Below, piece after piece: positions 15,681 to 23,718 of a stretch of 36,765 bases of DNA. The stretch is taken from assembly GCA_012727425.1 (NCBI GenBank), contig JAAYHQ010000021.1:1-36765 (forward strand). The letters are read 5' to 3'. The position numbers and the translations under genes are program-made. Under the pieces are notes generated by a model, which was given only the letters and a program-made list of their open reading frames with translations, was not told where the DNA came from and did no database searches. Source of the stretch: Bacillota bacterium (GTDB lineage: Bacteria; Bacillota; UBA4882; UBA10575). Positions within the stretch are counted from its first letter, which is position 1; every line of letters begins with the position of its first letter.

Positions 15681-15890
15681 TTAGCGCATGCGCCGCCGCA
15701 AAGGCAGGAGCTTCCGCCATATACCCTCTTTGCCCATCTCCCCGAGGAACACCGACAAGAAGGGTCCCATCCACCCCAGAAGCGAACTCCGGCCCACCGC
15801 CTTCCTGCGCTGACGGTTCCGGTCCACCATGAGGCTGACCACGGCACCCAGCAGTCCGCCGGCTAATAATCGACGCCAACCACGGAACAT
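15681..15890 (-). CDS. Small YtxH-like membrane protein
   Basis: A 69-residue basic protein, missed easily because of its size. A strong AGGAGGT lies 6 nt before ATG 15890. The N-terminal segment MFRGWRRLLAGGLLGAVVSLMVDRNRQ (one hydrophobic stretch with glycines and a following basic run) resembles the start of YtxH-type gas-vesicle-like proteins. The rest is a second weakly hydrophobic part and an arginine-rich end. Function unknown; it leads the AI-2E operon. Confidence 0.6.
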   Translation of the reverse strand: MFRGWRRLLAGGLLGAVVSLMVDRNRQRRKAVGRSSLLGWMGPFLSVFLGEMGKEGIWRKLLPLRRRMR

Positions 15891-16034
15891 CCGTTTACCT
15901 CCTTTACAGTTACAGCACCGCCTCCGCCGCTCTCACCAGTAGTATCCCTGGTTGCACCAGTTATTAGCCGGTCAAAGATCTGGTAAACGGAATCCGCCCG
16001 TCAACCCATGAATAAAAACATAAACATGGCACTA

Positions 16035-16445
16035 TTAAGCTTCTTCAAAGGTGTATTCCGTTGCCACCTCCGCCTTTAATGAACTCCGCACCGAACAGTA
16101 CTTTTCCATGGAAAGCTTGATCGCGCGGTCGATCACCGCTTCCTGCAGTCCTTTCCCTTTCAAGTGGAGACGGATTTTGATTTTGGTAAAACCACGAGGG
16201 TGTTCCGGTGCCCGTTCCCCTTCCAGCTCCATAGTAAAGGCGGTCAGTTCAACCCGGGATTTTTGCAAGATCAATACCACATCGATCCCCATGCATCCGC
16301 CCAACCCGAACAGGACCAGCTCCATCGGCGTCGGACCCAAACCCCGTCCACCGGCCTCCACCACCGCGTCGGTGACAATCGGCCGTCCCGATTCACCCAC
16401 GGCTTCAAACCCTAAATGCCCATCCCATTTTAAACTGGCTTTCAT
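16035..16445 (-). CDS. OsmC/Ohr family protein (YhfA-like)
   Basis: The 136 residues match the OsmC-like fold, with the two conserved redox cysteines at Cys51 (LFGLGGCMGIDVV) and Cys117 (MEKYCSVRSSL). Members reduce organic hydroperoxides or act as general redox proteins; this one is closer to the YhfA/small OsmC type than to true Ohr, judging by GPTPMELVLFGLGGCMG. ATG 16445 has AAAGGAGG 7 nt upstream. A longer in-frame start (16499) would add 18 residues that are not in the fold and would overlap thpR. It ends the operon that starts at 20663. Confidence 0.93.
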   Translation of the reverse strand: MKASLKWDGHLGFEAVGESGRPIVTDAVVEAGGRGLGPTPMELVLFGLGGCMGIDVVLILQKSRVELTAFTMELEGERAPEHPRGFTKIKIRLHLKGKGLQEAVIDRAIKLSMEKYCSVRSSLKAEVATEYTFEEA

Positions 16446-16495
16446 GATAAAACCTCCTTTCTTAAAGAAAAAACAAACCCGAATATGCTCCTTCT

Positions 16496-17050
16496 TCAAT
16501 CCTGCCTTGCCAACCGGTAAGTGGCCAACTCCCGGTAGATCGGCCCCTCCGGCCTTAACTCACTGGCAAACAAAGTGAACACGTCCACCACCATTTCGCC
16601 CGCCACCCCCTGAACCAGCGCCTCCCGGTCAATCGCCGCCGGTGGTTTTTTCACCCGTCCTAACGTAAGGTGGGGGGTAAAAGGACGGTCGGGCCGTGGT
16701 ACGCCCCGTTCCCCACAAGCCGTCGTCACCCGGGCCGCCAAAGCCTTGAGCTCTTCCCGTCCTTTTCCCACCCCCAACCAGAGGACCCGCGGCGCTTGCC
16801 AGGAGGGAAAAACCCCACCTGGTCCCAAAGCGAGCGGAAAGCTTTTTTGGTTGGCCGCGACTTTTTGGAGCAGGGGATCGAGCTCCGCAACCAGCCGGGC
16901 CGGTTGTTCCCCCAAAAAAAAGAGGGTAAAATGGGCTTGACTGACGTCAATCCATTTAACCCCCTTTGATCGGGCCGCATTTTGGACAATAAACGCCCCA
17001 ACCGCTTTCTGTAGTTCGGAAGCCAACCGTACCGCCACAAACAACCGCAT
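16496..17050 (-). CDS. thpR: RNA 2',3'-cyclic phosphodiesterase (2H family)
   Basis: A 184-residue two-histidine phosphoesterase (LigT/ThpR). The two HxT motifs are HFTLFFLG at 40-47 and HLTLGRVK at 127-134; the N-terminus MRLFVAVRLA is typical. It would open 2',3'-cyclic phosphates at RNA ends; 2'-5' ligase activity is seen in vitro in homologues. I set the start at ATG 17050, with GGAGGG 10 nt upstream; an ATG at 17068 adds six residues. It follows the metallophosphoesterase gene by about 40 bp. Confidence 0.93.
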   Translation of the reverse strand: MRLFVAVRLASELQKAVGAFIVQNAARSKGVKWIDVSQAHFTLFFLGEQPARLVAELDPLLQKVAANQKSFPLALGPGGVFPSWQAPRVLWLGVGKGREELKALAARVTTACGERGVPRPDRPFTPHLTLGRVKKPPAAIDREALVQGVAGEMVVDVFTLFASELRPEGPIYRELATYRLARQD

Positions 17051-17090
17051 TCTCCGCAATCCCTCCATTCCACCATCGCTTCTGCCGTTC

Positions 17091-18548
17091 TTATCTTTCG
17101 CCGCCTGCTTCTTTTTCAGCCATGCCGGGCGGGTTCACCACCGTCCGCTCGAGAGTAAACTTCCCATGCAAACTGAAAACCTGGATCGCATCAACGGCGA
17201 CTAAACGATGCTTGCCGTCCTTTTGATTAAACCGGAGCAGAGCCACACTATAGGGGATTTTTTCATTTCCGAAGCCGCGTAGACCAGCCGCTCCGGTCGT
17301 CCCCGCGTTGATCAAAACCGTACCTTCTTTTTGGGTGATGGCCATCTTGTGGTCATGCCCGTACAACACCACCGGTATCCCCGGCGGAAGCGGGGTGACC
17401 AGTTTCCGGTTGTGCACGGCCAAGATATCGATCGTCCGGCCGGCCGCGGCCAGATAGGCCCGGAGCTTCTCCGCTTCCGTCTTCAACTCTGCCTCATCCG
17501 GTAACAGACGGTCTGACCCGGCACTGGCCGGGTCCGGCCACCCCATAATCGTCAGTCCGTGGGTTTCGTAGATCCGTTTACTCAGCACAATCACGTTTTT
17601 ATACTTGCGCAAGCGGGTGACCACCGCGGCCGAATCATGGTTCCCCGGGACAAACAGATACTTAACCCCTAAATTGTTAATCCGCCGGTTCAACTCCGTC
17701 TCCAAAGCGGTACCGTAATCGGTTAAATCGCCGGTGTCAATCACCAGATCCACTCCGAACCCGGCAATGACCTTCTCAATAAACTCCACCGCCGCCGGGT
17801 TATTATGAATATCGGAAACATGGAGCACTTTAACTTCCCCGTCGGCGTTGGCCAAAGGCGAAAGGGTGTTGACCCCGGCCAAAACCGTATCCATCCTACC
17901 GGCCACTTCGGCCAAGCGGGCACTGAATTCGGGAAGGCGGTTCAGCCCTTCTTCAATCAAGCTCAACACCCAGGGGGCGACCTCTAAAGCCCCCTCATAA
18001 CGGGGGTTTTTGAACGCTTCCTGGTCGAAGCCGGCCAAAACCCCACCCATAATGAACAAAACCAACAGGACCCCGGCGCCGGTCGTTCGCCACCAGACAC
18101 GAAAGCGGCGTTGCCCAAAAAGGAGACCGGCAAACAAACCGGCGACCCCGCCCACCAGGCAGAGACGGACGAGAAACCGGTAAAGGTCTCCCCGGAGCTG
18201 CGCCACAAGACCTTCGAGGTAAGCCCCGGGCATACTGACCCCAAGAAGCTCATGCTGGAGCCGGGGCAGGTCAATCCGCTCCAGGGTGGCGGAGAGGACC
18301 ACCGGCCACCGGTGGGTATAGGCTTTAATCTCGCCCAGGGGTGGAATCACCAACCGGCTTTCGCCCGGCCAGCCCCAGGAAAAAGTGAGCCGGACCGCGA
18401 AGGGACCAAACGCCGCCTGCATCCCGCCAAAGGCGGCCAGGCCGATCCCAACGGTAACCAACACCAGCAGCAAGAGGCCTAGTTTCCTTCCCCTGGGCCC
18501 TAATGGCAACGGCTTCAACTTCAGCATCGTTTTCGGCCTTTTCAGCAT
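17091..18548 (-). CDS. Membrane-bound metallophosphoesterase
   Basis: The 485 residues have an N-terminal TM helix (22-42), an outer segment (45-120), two more helices (about 126-145 and 157-173) and a C-terminal calcineurin-type phosphoesterase domain. All metal motifs are present: DIH (246-248), GDLTD (273-277), GNHD (302-305), the lone His in LAVHNRK, and GHDH near 404. With three helices, the catalytic domain lies on the opposite side from the N-terminal tail, so probably outside. Substrate unknown. ATG 18548 lacks a strong Shine-Dalgarno; another ATG seven codons later is no better. The gene lies between the FtsH-like protease and thpR. Confidence 0.85.
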   Translation of the reverse strand: MLKRPKTMLKLKPLPLGPRGRKLGLLLLVLVTVGIGLAAFGGMQAAFGPFAVRLTFSWGWPGESRLVIPPLGEIKAYTHRWPVVLSATLERIDLPRLQHELLGVSMPGAYLEGLVAQLRGDLYRFLVRLCLVGGVAGLFAGLLFGQRRFRVWWRTTGAGVLLVLFIMGGVLAGFDQEAFKNPRYEGALEVAPWVLSLIEEGLNRLPEFSARLAEVAGRMDTVLAGVNTLSPLANADGEVKVLHVSDIHNNPAAVEFIEKVIAGFGVDLVIDTGDLTDYGTALETELNRRINNLGVKYLFVPGNHDSAAVVTRLRKYKNVIVLSKRIYETHGLTIMGWPDPASAGSDRLLPDEAELKTEAEKLRAYLAAAGRTIDILAVHNRKLVTPLPPGIPVVLYGHDHKMAITQKEGTVLINAGTTGAAGLRGFGNEKIPYSVALLRFNQKDGKHRLVAVDAIQVFSLHGKFTLERTVVNPPGMAEKEAGGER

Positions 18549-18600
18549 CGCGCTTGCCCCAACTTTCTGTCTGATCCGGCTGCCTTTACCGTCCCTGCGC

Positions 18601-20085
18601 TTATGCGCTCTCCTTCAGCAAAGACCGGAACTCGGCCCCGGAGAGTTTCTCCGCCGCCAGGAGCCGTTCGGCCACCTGCTTAAGGAGGGAAAGCTTTTCC
18701 GTCAGGATCCTCCTGACCCGCTCTTCCTGCGTGGTGATAATCTCCGTAAAGGCTGCATTAATCTGCTCTTTAGGTGTGTAATCCCGGTCAACAATCCCCA
18801 ACGAGGAAAGACCGTTTTTGATAATCTCCTTCGCCAGTTGCACTGTTTGTTCCAAGTCGTTACTGGCTCCGGTGCTCCGTGTCCCGTAAACCAATTCTTC
18901 CGCAATGGCCCCGCCAAGCAAGACGGCAATCTGGTCTTCCAGATCGGCTTTGGTGTAAAGGAAACGCTGGTCTTTTCCGTTCGGCCGCATAAAGCCTAAA
19001 GCCTTCCCCCGGGGCGCCACAGTAACCGCCCCGACGGAGTGAGGACGGACCAACTCACTGATCAAGGCATGGCCCGTTTCGTGGATGGCAACCCGGCGCA
19101 ACTCCTCCCGGCGGGGCTTGCGTTCCAGTTTCTCCCCAAGGATCACTTTATCGATGGCCTCCTGCAGCTCGGCGTTGCCAATCTCCTTTTTCCCCCGCCG
19201 AAAGGCAAGAATGGCCGCTTCGTTCACCAAGGATTCGAGATGGGCACCGGAGAAGCCAAAAGTGTCTTCGGCAATGGTCTCCAAGTCAACCGTGGCCGCC
19301 AGTGGCTTGTTGCGTGTGTGAATCTGCAGGATCTTAAGCCGCCCTTCCTTCTCCGGCAGGTCCACCTGGACCCGGCGGTCAAACCGTCCCGGACGCAGTA
19401 GGGCGTCGTCCAACAAGTCCACCCGGTTGGTCGCCCCGATCACCAGCACTCTGGTGCCATCATCCGCTTTGAGCCCGTCCATCTCCACTAACAATTGGTT
19501 CAGGGTCTGATCATATTCCAGATGGGAAGTGTGTTTTCCTCTTTTCCCACCCAAAACATCCAGCTCATCCAGGAAGATAATGGCTTTGTGTTTGCCGGTT
19601 TTTTGCGCCAGTTTCCGGGCTTGACTAAAAAGCTGCCGCACCCGCTGGGCCCCAACCCCGGCGTACATCTGGATAAACTCCGAACCGGAGGCCGCCAAGA
19701 AGACCGCATCCGTATAGGAAGCAGCCGCCTTCGCCATCAAAGTCTTACCGGTGCCCGGCGGTCCGCTCAGGAGAATCCCTTTCAAAGGCCGAATCCCCAA
19801 ATCTTTCACTTTTGCCTCATCCTTCAAAAAATTCAAGGCCTCCATCAACTCGCGCTTGGCTACCTCCTGACCGCCAATATCGGCAAAGGTCACCGGTGGG
19901 ATCACCGCCTTATCCCCGGCCGCGTTGATCAGTTCATAATTCTTCTCCAAGCCCCGGCCGTGCAGGTAAAAACGGAGAATTATGAAGAAGCCGCCTAAAA
20001 GTAGAAAAGGCACCGGATCAAACCCGCGGGCGTATAAAAAAACCAATACGCCGGCCCCGATTCCGATCAGTACTTCTTTCCACAT
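18601..20085 (-). CDS. Short FtsH-type AAA+ zinc metalloprotease
   Basis: The 494 residues are an FtsH homologue with a reduced membrane part: two close helices (about 4-19 and 24-40) with almost no extracytoplasmic loop, whereas FtsH has a domain of some 70 residues there. Then come the AAA module with Walker A GPPGTGKT (108-115), Walker B IIFLDE (169-174), the second region of homology with NRVDLLDDALLRPGRFDR (220-237), and the M41 protease with HETGH (335-339) and the third zinc ligand Asp410 in ASNDLEQT. Protease and ATPase residues are intact. It also lacks the long C-terminal tail. ATG 20085 overlaps the stop of the upstream gene, so the two are coupled. It is probably a second, specialised FtsH and not the housekeeping one. 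Confidence 0.92.
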   Translation of the reverse strand: MWKEVLIGIGAGVLVFLYARGFDPVPFLLLGGFFIILRFYLHGRGLEKNYELINAAGDKAVIPPVTFADIGGQEVAKRELMEALNFLKDEAKVKDLGIRPLKGILLSGPPGTGKTLMAKAAASYTDAVFLAASGSEFIQMYAGVGAQRVRQLFSQARKLAQKTGKHKAIIFLDELDVLGGKRGKHTSHLEYDQTLNQLLVEMDGLKADDGTRVLVIGATNRVDLLDDALLRPGRFDRRVQVDLPEKEGRLKILQIHTRNKPLAATVDLETIAEDTFGFSGAHLESLVNEAAILAFRRGKKEIGNAELQEAIDKVILGEKLERKPRREELRRVAIHETGHALISELVRPHSVGAVTVAPRGKALGFMRPNGKDQRFLYTKADLEDQIAVLLGGAIAEELVYGTRSTGASNDLEQTVQLAKEIIKNGLSSLGIVDRDYTPKEQINAAFTEIITTQEERVRRILTEKLSLLKQVAERLLAAEKLSGAEFRSLLKESA

Positions 20086-20663
20086 CAGCCACTCCCTCCC
20101 TTCGTTCCTCCGGCCCGAACCAGACTTTTGCTGTGGTCAATGCGGGGCAGCACCGCAAAATAGCTTTCGCTTTCCTTCTTTAATTGCACATAAAGATAAT
20201 CGGCACCGAGATAAACCCGGTAGTCAGCCGCTTCGTTTCCCCCCTGAAGCGCTTGGAGAACTTCGTAGAGGGTATTGTATTCGCCGGTCGCTTGCGCTTC
20301 AGCCAAGGCAAAACTCAGTTGGTAATAGACCTCCGCCAGTTCGGGAGAGGGTTCATTGGCGATCCACACCTCATGCACCGGCCGCTGTTTTCTGGTCATT
20401 ACCTCACGGAGGAAAGGTTCGAGGACCTTTTGCAGGTTATCCACCTGCGCTGGATCAAGCGTCAATTCTACGCGCAAACCCGCTTTCGCCTCCTGAAGCT
20501 GGAAGGCAGTAATCGCCGGAGTGGTTTTTACCCATTTTTGCAACGGATTCCGTGCAAAAAGTTTTTCGTACAAAAAGTCGCCTCCAAACAGGAGCCCGAC
20601 AGTGAGGATAAACACCAAAGTACCAACGATGACCGGTCGCCGGCTCCAGTTTTTCCTGGACAT
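20085..20663 (-). CDS. Membrane-anchored protein of unknown function, coupled to the FtsH-like protease
   Basis: I do not recognise this 192-residue protein. It has a basic N-terminus, one TM helix at 12-31, and an outer domain with alternating helix-like segments (TPAITAFQLQEAKAGLRVELTLDPAQVDNLQKVL...) and a C-terminal part rich in tyrosines (YRVYLGADYLYVQLKKESESYFAVL). ATG 20663 follows AGGAAGGGG. Its stop overlaps the start of the FtsH-like gene. The FtsH-like protein lacks an outer domain of its own, so this protein could supply one in trans or be an adaptor or substrate; that is inference. Confidence 0.75.
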   Translation of the reverse strand: MSRKNWSRRPVIVGTLVFILTVGLLFGGDFLYEKLFARNPLQKWVKTTPAITAFQLQEAKAGLRVELTLDPAQVDNLQKVLEPFLREVMTRKQRPVHEVWIANEPSPELAEVYYQLSFALAEAQATGEYNTLYEVLQALQGGNEAADYRVYLGADYLYVQLKKESESYFAVLPRIDHSKSLVRAGGTKGGSG

Positions 20664-20737
20664 CGTGATCCCCTTCCTAAAAATTAAATGTTCGGTCGGT
20701 TATTTGAAAATGCAATAAAAAGTATTTGACATAAAAA

Positions 20738-20766
20738 ATTATAACACAGAAACAGTTTGCTTTCGA
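20738..20766 (-). promoter_or_regulatory. Sigma-A-type promoter of the membrane protein/FtsH/ThpR/OsmC operon
   Basis: TCGAAA (20766-20761) and a perfect TATAAT (20743-20738) are 17 bp apart on the minus strand, in an AT-rich tract about 75 bp before the 192-residue protein. Confidence 0.7.
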
Positions 20767-20827
20767 GCCGCAAAGTTTAGGTAAATCTTGGAACAAGCCT
20801 TTTCCCGGTCAGCGGTCAACCTGGCAT

Positions 20828-20864
20828 AAAAAAACCGCCTGCCCAAATATGGGCAGACGGTTTT
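20828..20864 (-). terminator. Intrinsic terminator after the HD-GYP gene
   Basis: AAAACCG and CGGTTTT enclose CTGCCC-AAATAT-GGGCAG with one mismatch between the two stem parts. On the minus strand the stem ends in seven T. It starts about 10 bp after the HD-GYP stop. Confidence 0.9.
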
Positions 20865-20873
20865 CGCCCCGCC

Positions 20874-22004
20874 CTATCCCCAGGGGCGGTGGGAAAAGGC
20901 CGTGGCCACTTTTTCGGAGAGCTTTTTATGCTCCGGCGCCGGGATGGTATCTTCGATGTATAACAAATGATTTACATCGGCACTTAGATCAAGCCGGATC
21001 GGTTGGCCCAGGAGTTCACCCTGGCGGTCAAAATAAAGGGAAAGAACCGGCCGGAAAGGCTGGTTTTTGGAAACCCGGATCACTTTTCCGATCTCGCCTG
21101 TATTTAAGCGGACAAAAGTACCAATGGGGTAGATGGCCATTGTCAAAAGGAAGACTTTTAAAATATTGGGGTCGAAACCTTCCTGGTTCGCCACGATCAA
21201 CTTGATTGCTTCCTGGGGCGTCAGCCGTTCGCGGTAAGGACGATCCGAGATACAAGCCTCATAGACATCGGCCAGCGCCACAATGCGCGCTTTATAATTA
21301 ATCTCGCTCCCTTTCAACCCCCGCGGATATCCGGAACCATCGTACCGTTCATGGTGCTGGGCCGCCACCGCCTGGATCTCCGCCGACATTCCCGCCAGGA
21401 GCTCTGCCCCGTACTCGGGATGTTTCCTCACCTCCTGGTATTCTTCGGGGGTCAAAGTCCCTGTTTTTCGCCAGGTCTCCACCGCAATCTTTAGCATCCC
21501 GATGTCATGCAGGAGCGCGGCCACACCCAGTTGATTCAATTCCTCTTTCTCGTACCCCAGCTGTTCCCCAATTAAGATACTGATAATACTGACGTTCACC
21601 GCGTGCGAAAAAAGGTAATTGTCATAACTTTTCATATGGGTAAGGTTCAGGAGCAAATCCGCATCCATCTCCACCTGTTCCAGAAGATCACCAACCAGTC
21701 CCTCGATGGCTTCCTGGGTAAAGCTGTCTTTACGAAAATTCGTGATCACTTGCTCGACCGCCGCCACCGATTTTTCGTGGGTTTCCGCCATTACCGGCGC
21801 CAGGATCTCTTCATTCTTCTCCTTATTGCTCCGCTCCGGCACCTTGATATAAACTTCGTCAATGTTAAAAGAACCAATCCGGCGAATCATCTCCATCGTT
21901 AAGACGGTGTTCATCGGAAGGAGCGTCACACCAGTCCGGGGAATCAAGACGTCTTGGGCCAGGATCATGCCGGGGACCAAGCTGCCAACCCGAATTCTCT
22001 GCAC
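20874..22004 (-). CDS. HD-GYP domain cyclic-di-GMP phosphodiesterase
   Basis: The 376 residues have an N-terminal DUF3391-like part (VGSLVPGMILAQDVL, 6-20) and a complete HD-GYP domain (about 125-290): HAVNVSIISI, HDIG at 166-169, KHPEYG, and QHHERYDGSGYPRGL at 216-230. In an HD-GYP the last motif reads HHERxDGxGYP, so the enzyme should hydrolyse c-di-GMP. A 70-residue C-terminal tail (YPIGTFVRLNTGEIGKVI...) is common in Firmicute members. There is no receiver domain. GTG 22004 has AAGGAGGG 6 nt upstream and follows cheX by 12 bp. Confidence 0.95.
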   Translation of the reverse strand: MQRIRVGSLVPGMILAQDVLIPRTGVTLLPMNTVLTMEMIRRIGSFNIDEVYIKVPERSNKEKNEEILAPVMAETHEKSVAAVEQVITNFRKDSFTQEAIEGLVGDLLEQVEMDADLLLNLTHMKSYDNYLFSHAVNVSIISILIGEQLGYEKEELNQLGVAALLHDIGMLKIAVETWRKTGTLTPEEYQEVRKHPEYGAELLAGMSAEIQAVAAQHHERYDGSGYPRGLKGSEINYKARIVALADVYEACISDRPYRERLTPQEAIKLIVANQEGFDPNILKVFLLTMAIYPIGTFVRLNTGEIGKVIRVSKNQPFRPVLSLYFDRQGELLGQPIRLDLSADVNHLLYIEDTIPAPEHKKLSEKVATAFSHRPWG

Positions 22005-22016
22005 CTAAATCCCTCC

Positions 22017-22490
22017 TTATTCCTTTTTTTCCTCTAATGCCGCATTAATGGTGATTGGGCCATACTTCGTCTCGAGGGGGATCACCAAGAACTTCAGGAC
22101 TTGCGTCGAAACCACCACATTCTTCCCGATAAAGAGCGCCGGAGGAGTCAATGTACAAAAATAGCCCCGTTCGCCGAGGGTTGTCACCGCCCGCCCCAGG
22201 ATCATATTGCCCATCTCACAGATGGCGCTTTTCGCCAATTCATTAAAGGAATCGGTCGTTAAATTCATTAACATCTTCGAGGCAAACACCAGAGCGGTCG
22301 CTTCAGAAAGACAGAAAATGATCTGTCCCGTCAAGTCCCCGGTGACACCGATTACCACGTTCACCTCATCACCACGAACCGGTGAATTGGCAAGCGACAA
22401 TTCACCCTTGGTTGCCTCAACCGCCGCAACCCGTTTAATAATATCGTAAGCAGCGCCAACAAAAGGATTGATAAATTCCGCTTTCAACAA
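22017..22490 (-). CDS. CheX-like chemotaxis phosphatase
   Basis: The 157 residues match the CheX/CheC-type fold: EFINPFVGAAYDIIKR at the start, VIGVTGDLTGQIIFCLSEATALVFASKML, and the catalytic helix AICEMGNMILG with the ExxN pair (Glu and Asn) that removes phosphate from CheY. No other chemotaxis gene is in the window; its partner may be the HD-GYP protein or an unlinked response regulator. The start is TTG: two in a row at 22490 and 22487, the second at the better distance (7 nt) from AAGGAGG. An inverted repeat lies just upstream. Confidence 0.88.
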   Translation of the reverse strand: MLKAEFINPFVGAAYDIIKRVAAVEATKGELSLANSPVRGDEVNVVIGVTGDLTGQIIFCLSEATALVFASKMLMNLTTDSFNELAKSAICEMGNMILGRAVTTLGERGYFCTLTPPALFIGKNVVVSTQVLKFLVIPLETKYGPITINAALEEKKE

Positions 22491-22517
22491 TAAACCTCCT
22501 TTAAGATAGCTAGAGAA

Positions 22518-22547
22518 ATTGCCTAATTTCGGAATAAATTAGGCAAT
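22518..22547 (-). promoter_or_regulatory. 12-bp inverted repeat upstream of cheX
   Basis: ATTGCCTAATTT and its exact complement are separated by 6 nt, 28 bp before the cheX start. There is no T tract and no gene immediately upstream, so it may be an operator or a leader hairpin. I could not place a convincing promoter around it. Confidence 0.6.
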
Positions 22548-22633
22548 CAAATCCGCTGTCATCTAGATTGCATCACCAGAAAGTACTATTTTTAATATTC
22601 GGGCAAACTTGTAAGAACCCTTTTTTTTCATCT

Positions 22634-22655
22634 AAAAAACCTCCCGTACGGGAGG
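22634..22655 (-). terminator. Intrinsic terminator after the L,D-transpeptidase gene
   Basis: The perfect 16-bp palindrome CCTCCCGTACGGGAGG is followed on the minus strand by six T, 10 bp after the stop codon. Confidence 0.92.
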
Positions 22656-22664
22656 ATTCCAGAC

Positions 22665-23576
22665 TTACTCTTCACTGATTAACCCCATGGCGATATATTC
22701 CCGCCAACCAACCTGGCCGGTCACGGGCAGCCGGTTGGCTTGCTGAAAAGCCTTGACAGCCTGTTCGGTACCGTAACCGAAAATCCCGTCAATCCCCTGG
22801 TCATAGAAGCCCAACTGCCGCAGGCGTTTTTGTAAATACATGATGTCAGCACCCTTTTCTCCTTTGACCAACCGGCGGCGGCCCATAAAGGGATCGCCGA
22901 TGATGTGGACGGGCGTTCCCACCTTCACCCAGCGGTAAAGTTGTTCCACATCGCGGTTGTACATCCGGACACAACCTTTACTCTCCAGACGTCCGATCGA
23001 CCACGGTTTATTGGTACCGTGAATCCCATAAGTCCCAAAGGGAACGTTTAAACCGATCCACCGGGTGCCGAACCCTCCACTCCAGTGCCCCTTGTTGATC
23101 ACCTTCCAGTTGCCGACCGGTGTCGGGGTCTCCCGTTTCCCGATGGCCACCGGAAAAGTGGCAAAGATCTCGCCGTCCACCAGGACCAGCAGGGTCAAAT
23201 AGCGGGTGTCAACGACCACACGTAGATCCCCCGGCGGCGGGTTGGCGGTCACCGCGGTGGCGGCACTTCGCCCCAGAGCTTGCCACGTCGGAAAATCAAG
23301 GACCCCGGTCACCGCCAGCCGGTTGCGGCGCTGAAAGGCCTTCACCGCCTCGGCTGTGTACTGGTCAAAGACACCCGAAATTTCGCGGTCATAAAGCTTT
23401 TCCGCTTGTAAAAAACGTTGCAGCTCCGCGATGTCTTCCCCCACCGCACCGCGGCTGATTTCGGTCTCCGGAGCACAAGCGCAACGTTCCGGCGCCGCCC
23501 CATATAGAACTGTTGTTTGCCCCAGCATCACCAAGACCAGCAACAAACACCAGGTCTTTCCGGTCAATAATTTCAT
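22665..23576 (-). CDS. L,D-transpeptidase (YkuD) flanked by two peptidoglycan-binding domains
   Basis: The 303 residues begin with a signal peptide (1-26), followed by a PG_binding_1 domain (40-102; EDIAELQRFLQAEKLY...AVKAFQRRNRLAVTG), a YkuD domain (115-227) and a second PG_binding_1 domain (236-300). The YkuD site is complete: HGT at 186-188 and SKGCVRM at 199-205 with nucleophile Cys202. It would form 3-3 cross-links or attach proteins in the wall, possibly of the spore. The double-flanked layout is less common than a single binding domain. I chose ATG 23576 (AAGGA 6 nt upstream, directly at the signal peptide); an in-frame start at 23621 adds 15 basic residues. Confidence 0.94.
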   Translation of the reverse strand: MKLLTGKTWCLLLVLVMLGQTTVLYGAAPERCACAPETEISRGAVGEDIAELQRFLQAEKLYDREISGVFDQYTAEAVKAFQRRNRLAVTGVLDFPTWQALGRSAATAVTANPPPGDLRVVVDTRYLTLLVLVDGEIFATFPVAIGKRETPTPVGNWKVINKGHWSGGFGTRWIGLNVPFGTYGIHGTNKPWSIGRLESKGCVRMYNRDVEQLYRWVKVGTPVHIIGDPFMGRRRLVKGEKGADIMYLQKRLRQLGFYDQGIDGIFGYGTEQAVKAFQQANRLPVTGQVGWREYIAMGLISEE

Positions 23577-23659
23577 GCCCAATCCTTGCCTCCTTCTTCG
23601 GTCCGGAAATAACACGGTCACAGATACCTATAGTATTCACGGACGAAAGGAAGCTTATG

Positions 23660-23684
23660 AAAAATGCCGCGGAGCGCATCCGCG
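23660..23684 (-). terminator. Probable terminator after the bactofilin-like gene
   Basis: CGCGGA-TGCGC-TCCGCG (minus strand) is followed by GCATTTTT, about 34 bp after the stop. Confidence 0.6.
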
Positions 23685-23718
23685 CTTCCTCAACAAACAT
23701 AGCGCCGGCTAATCCCGG

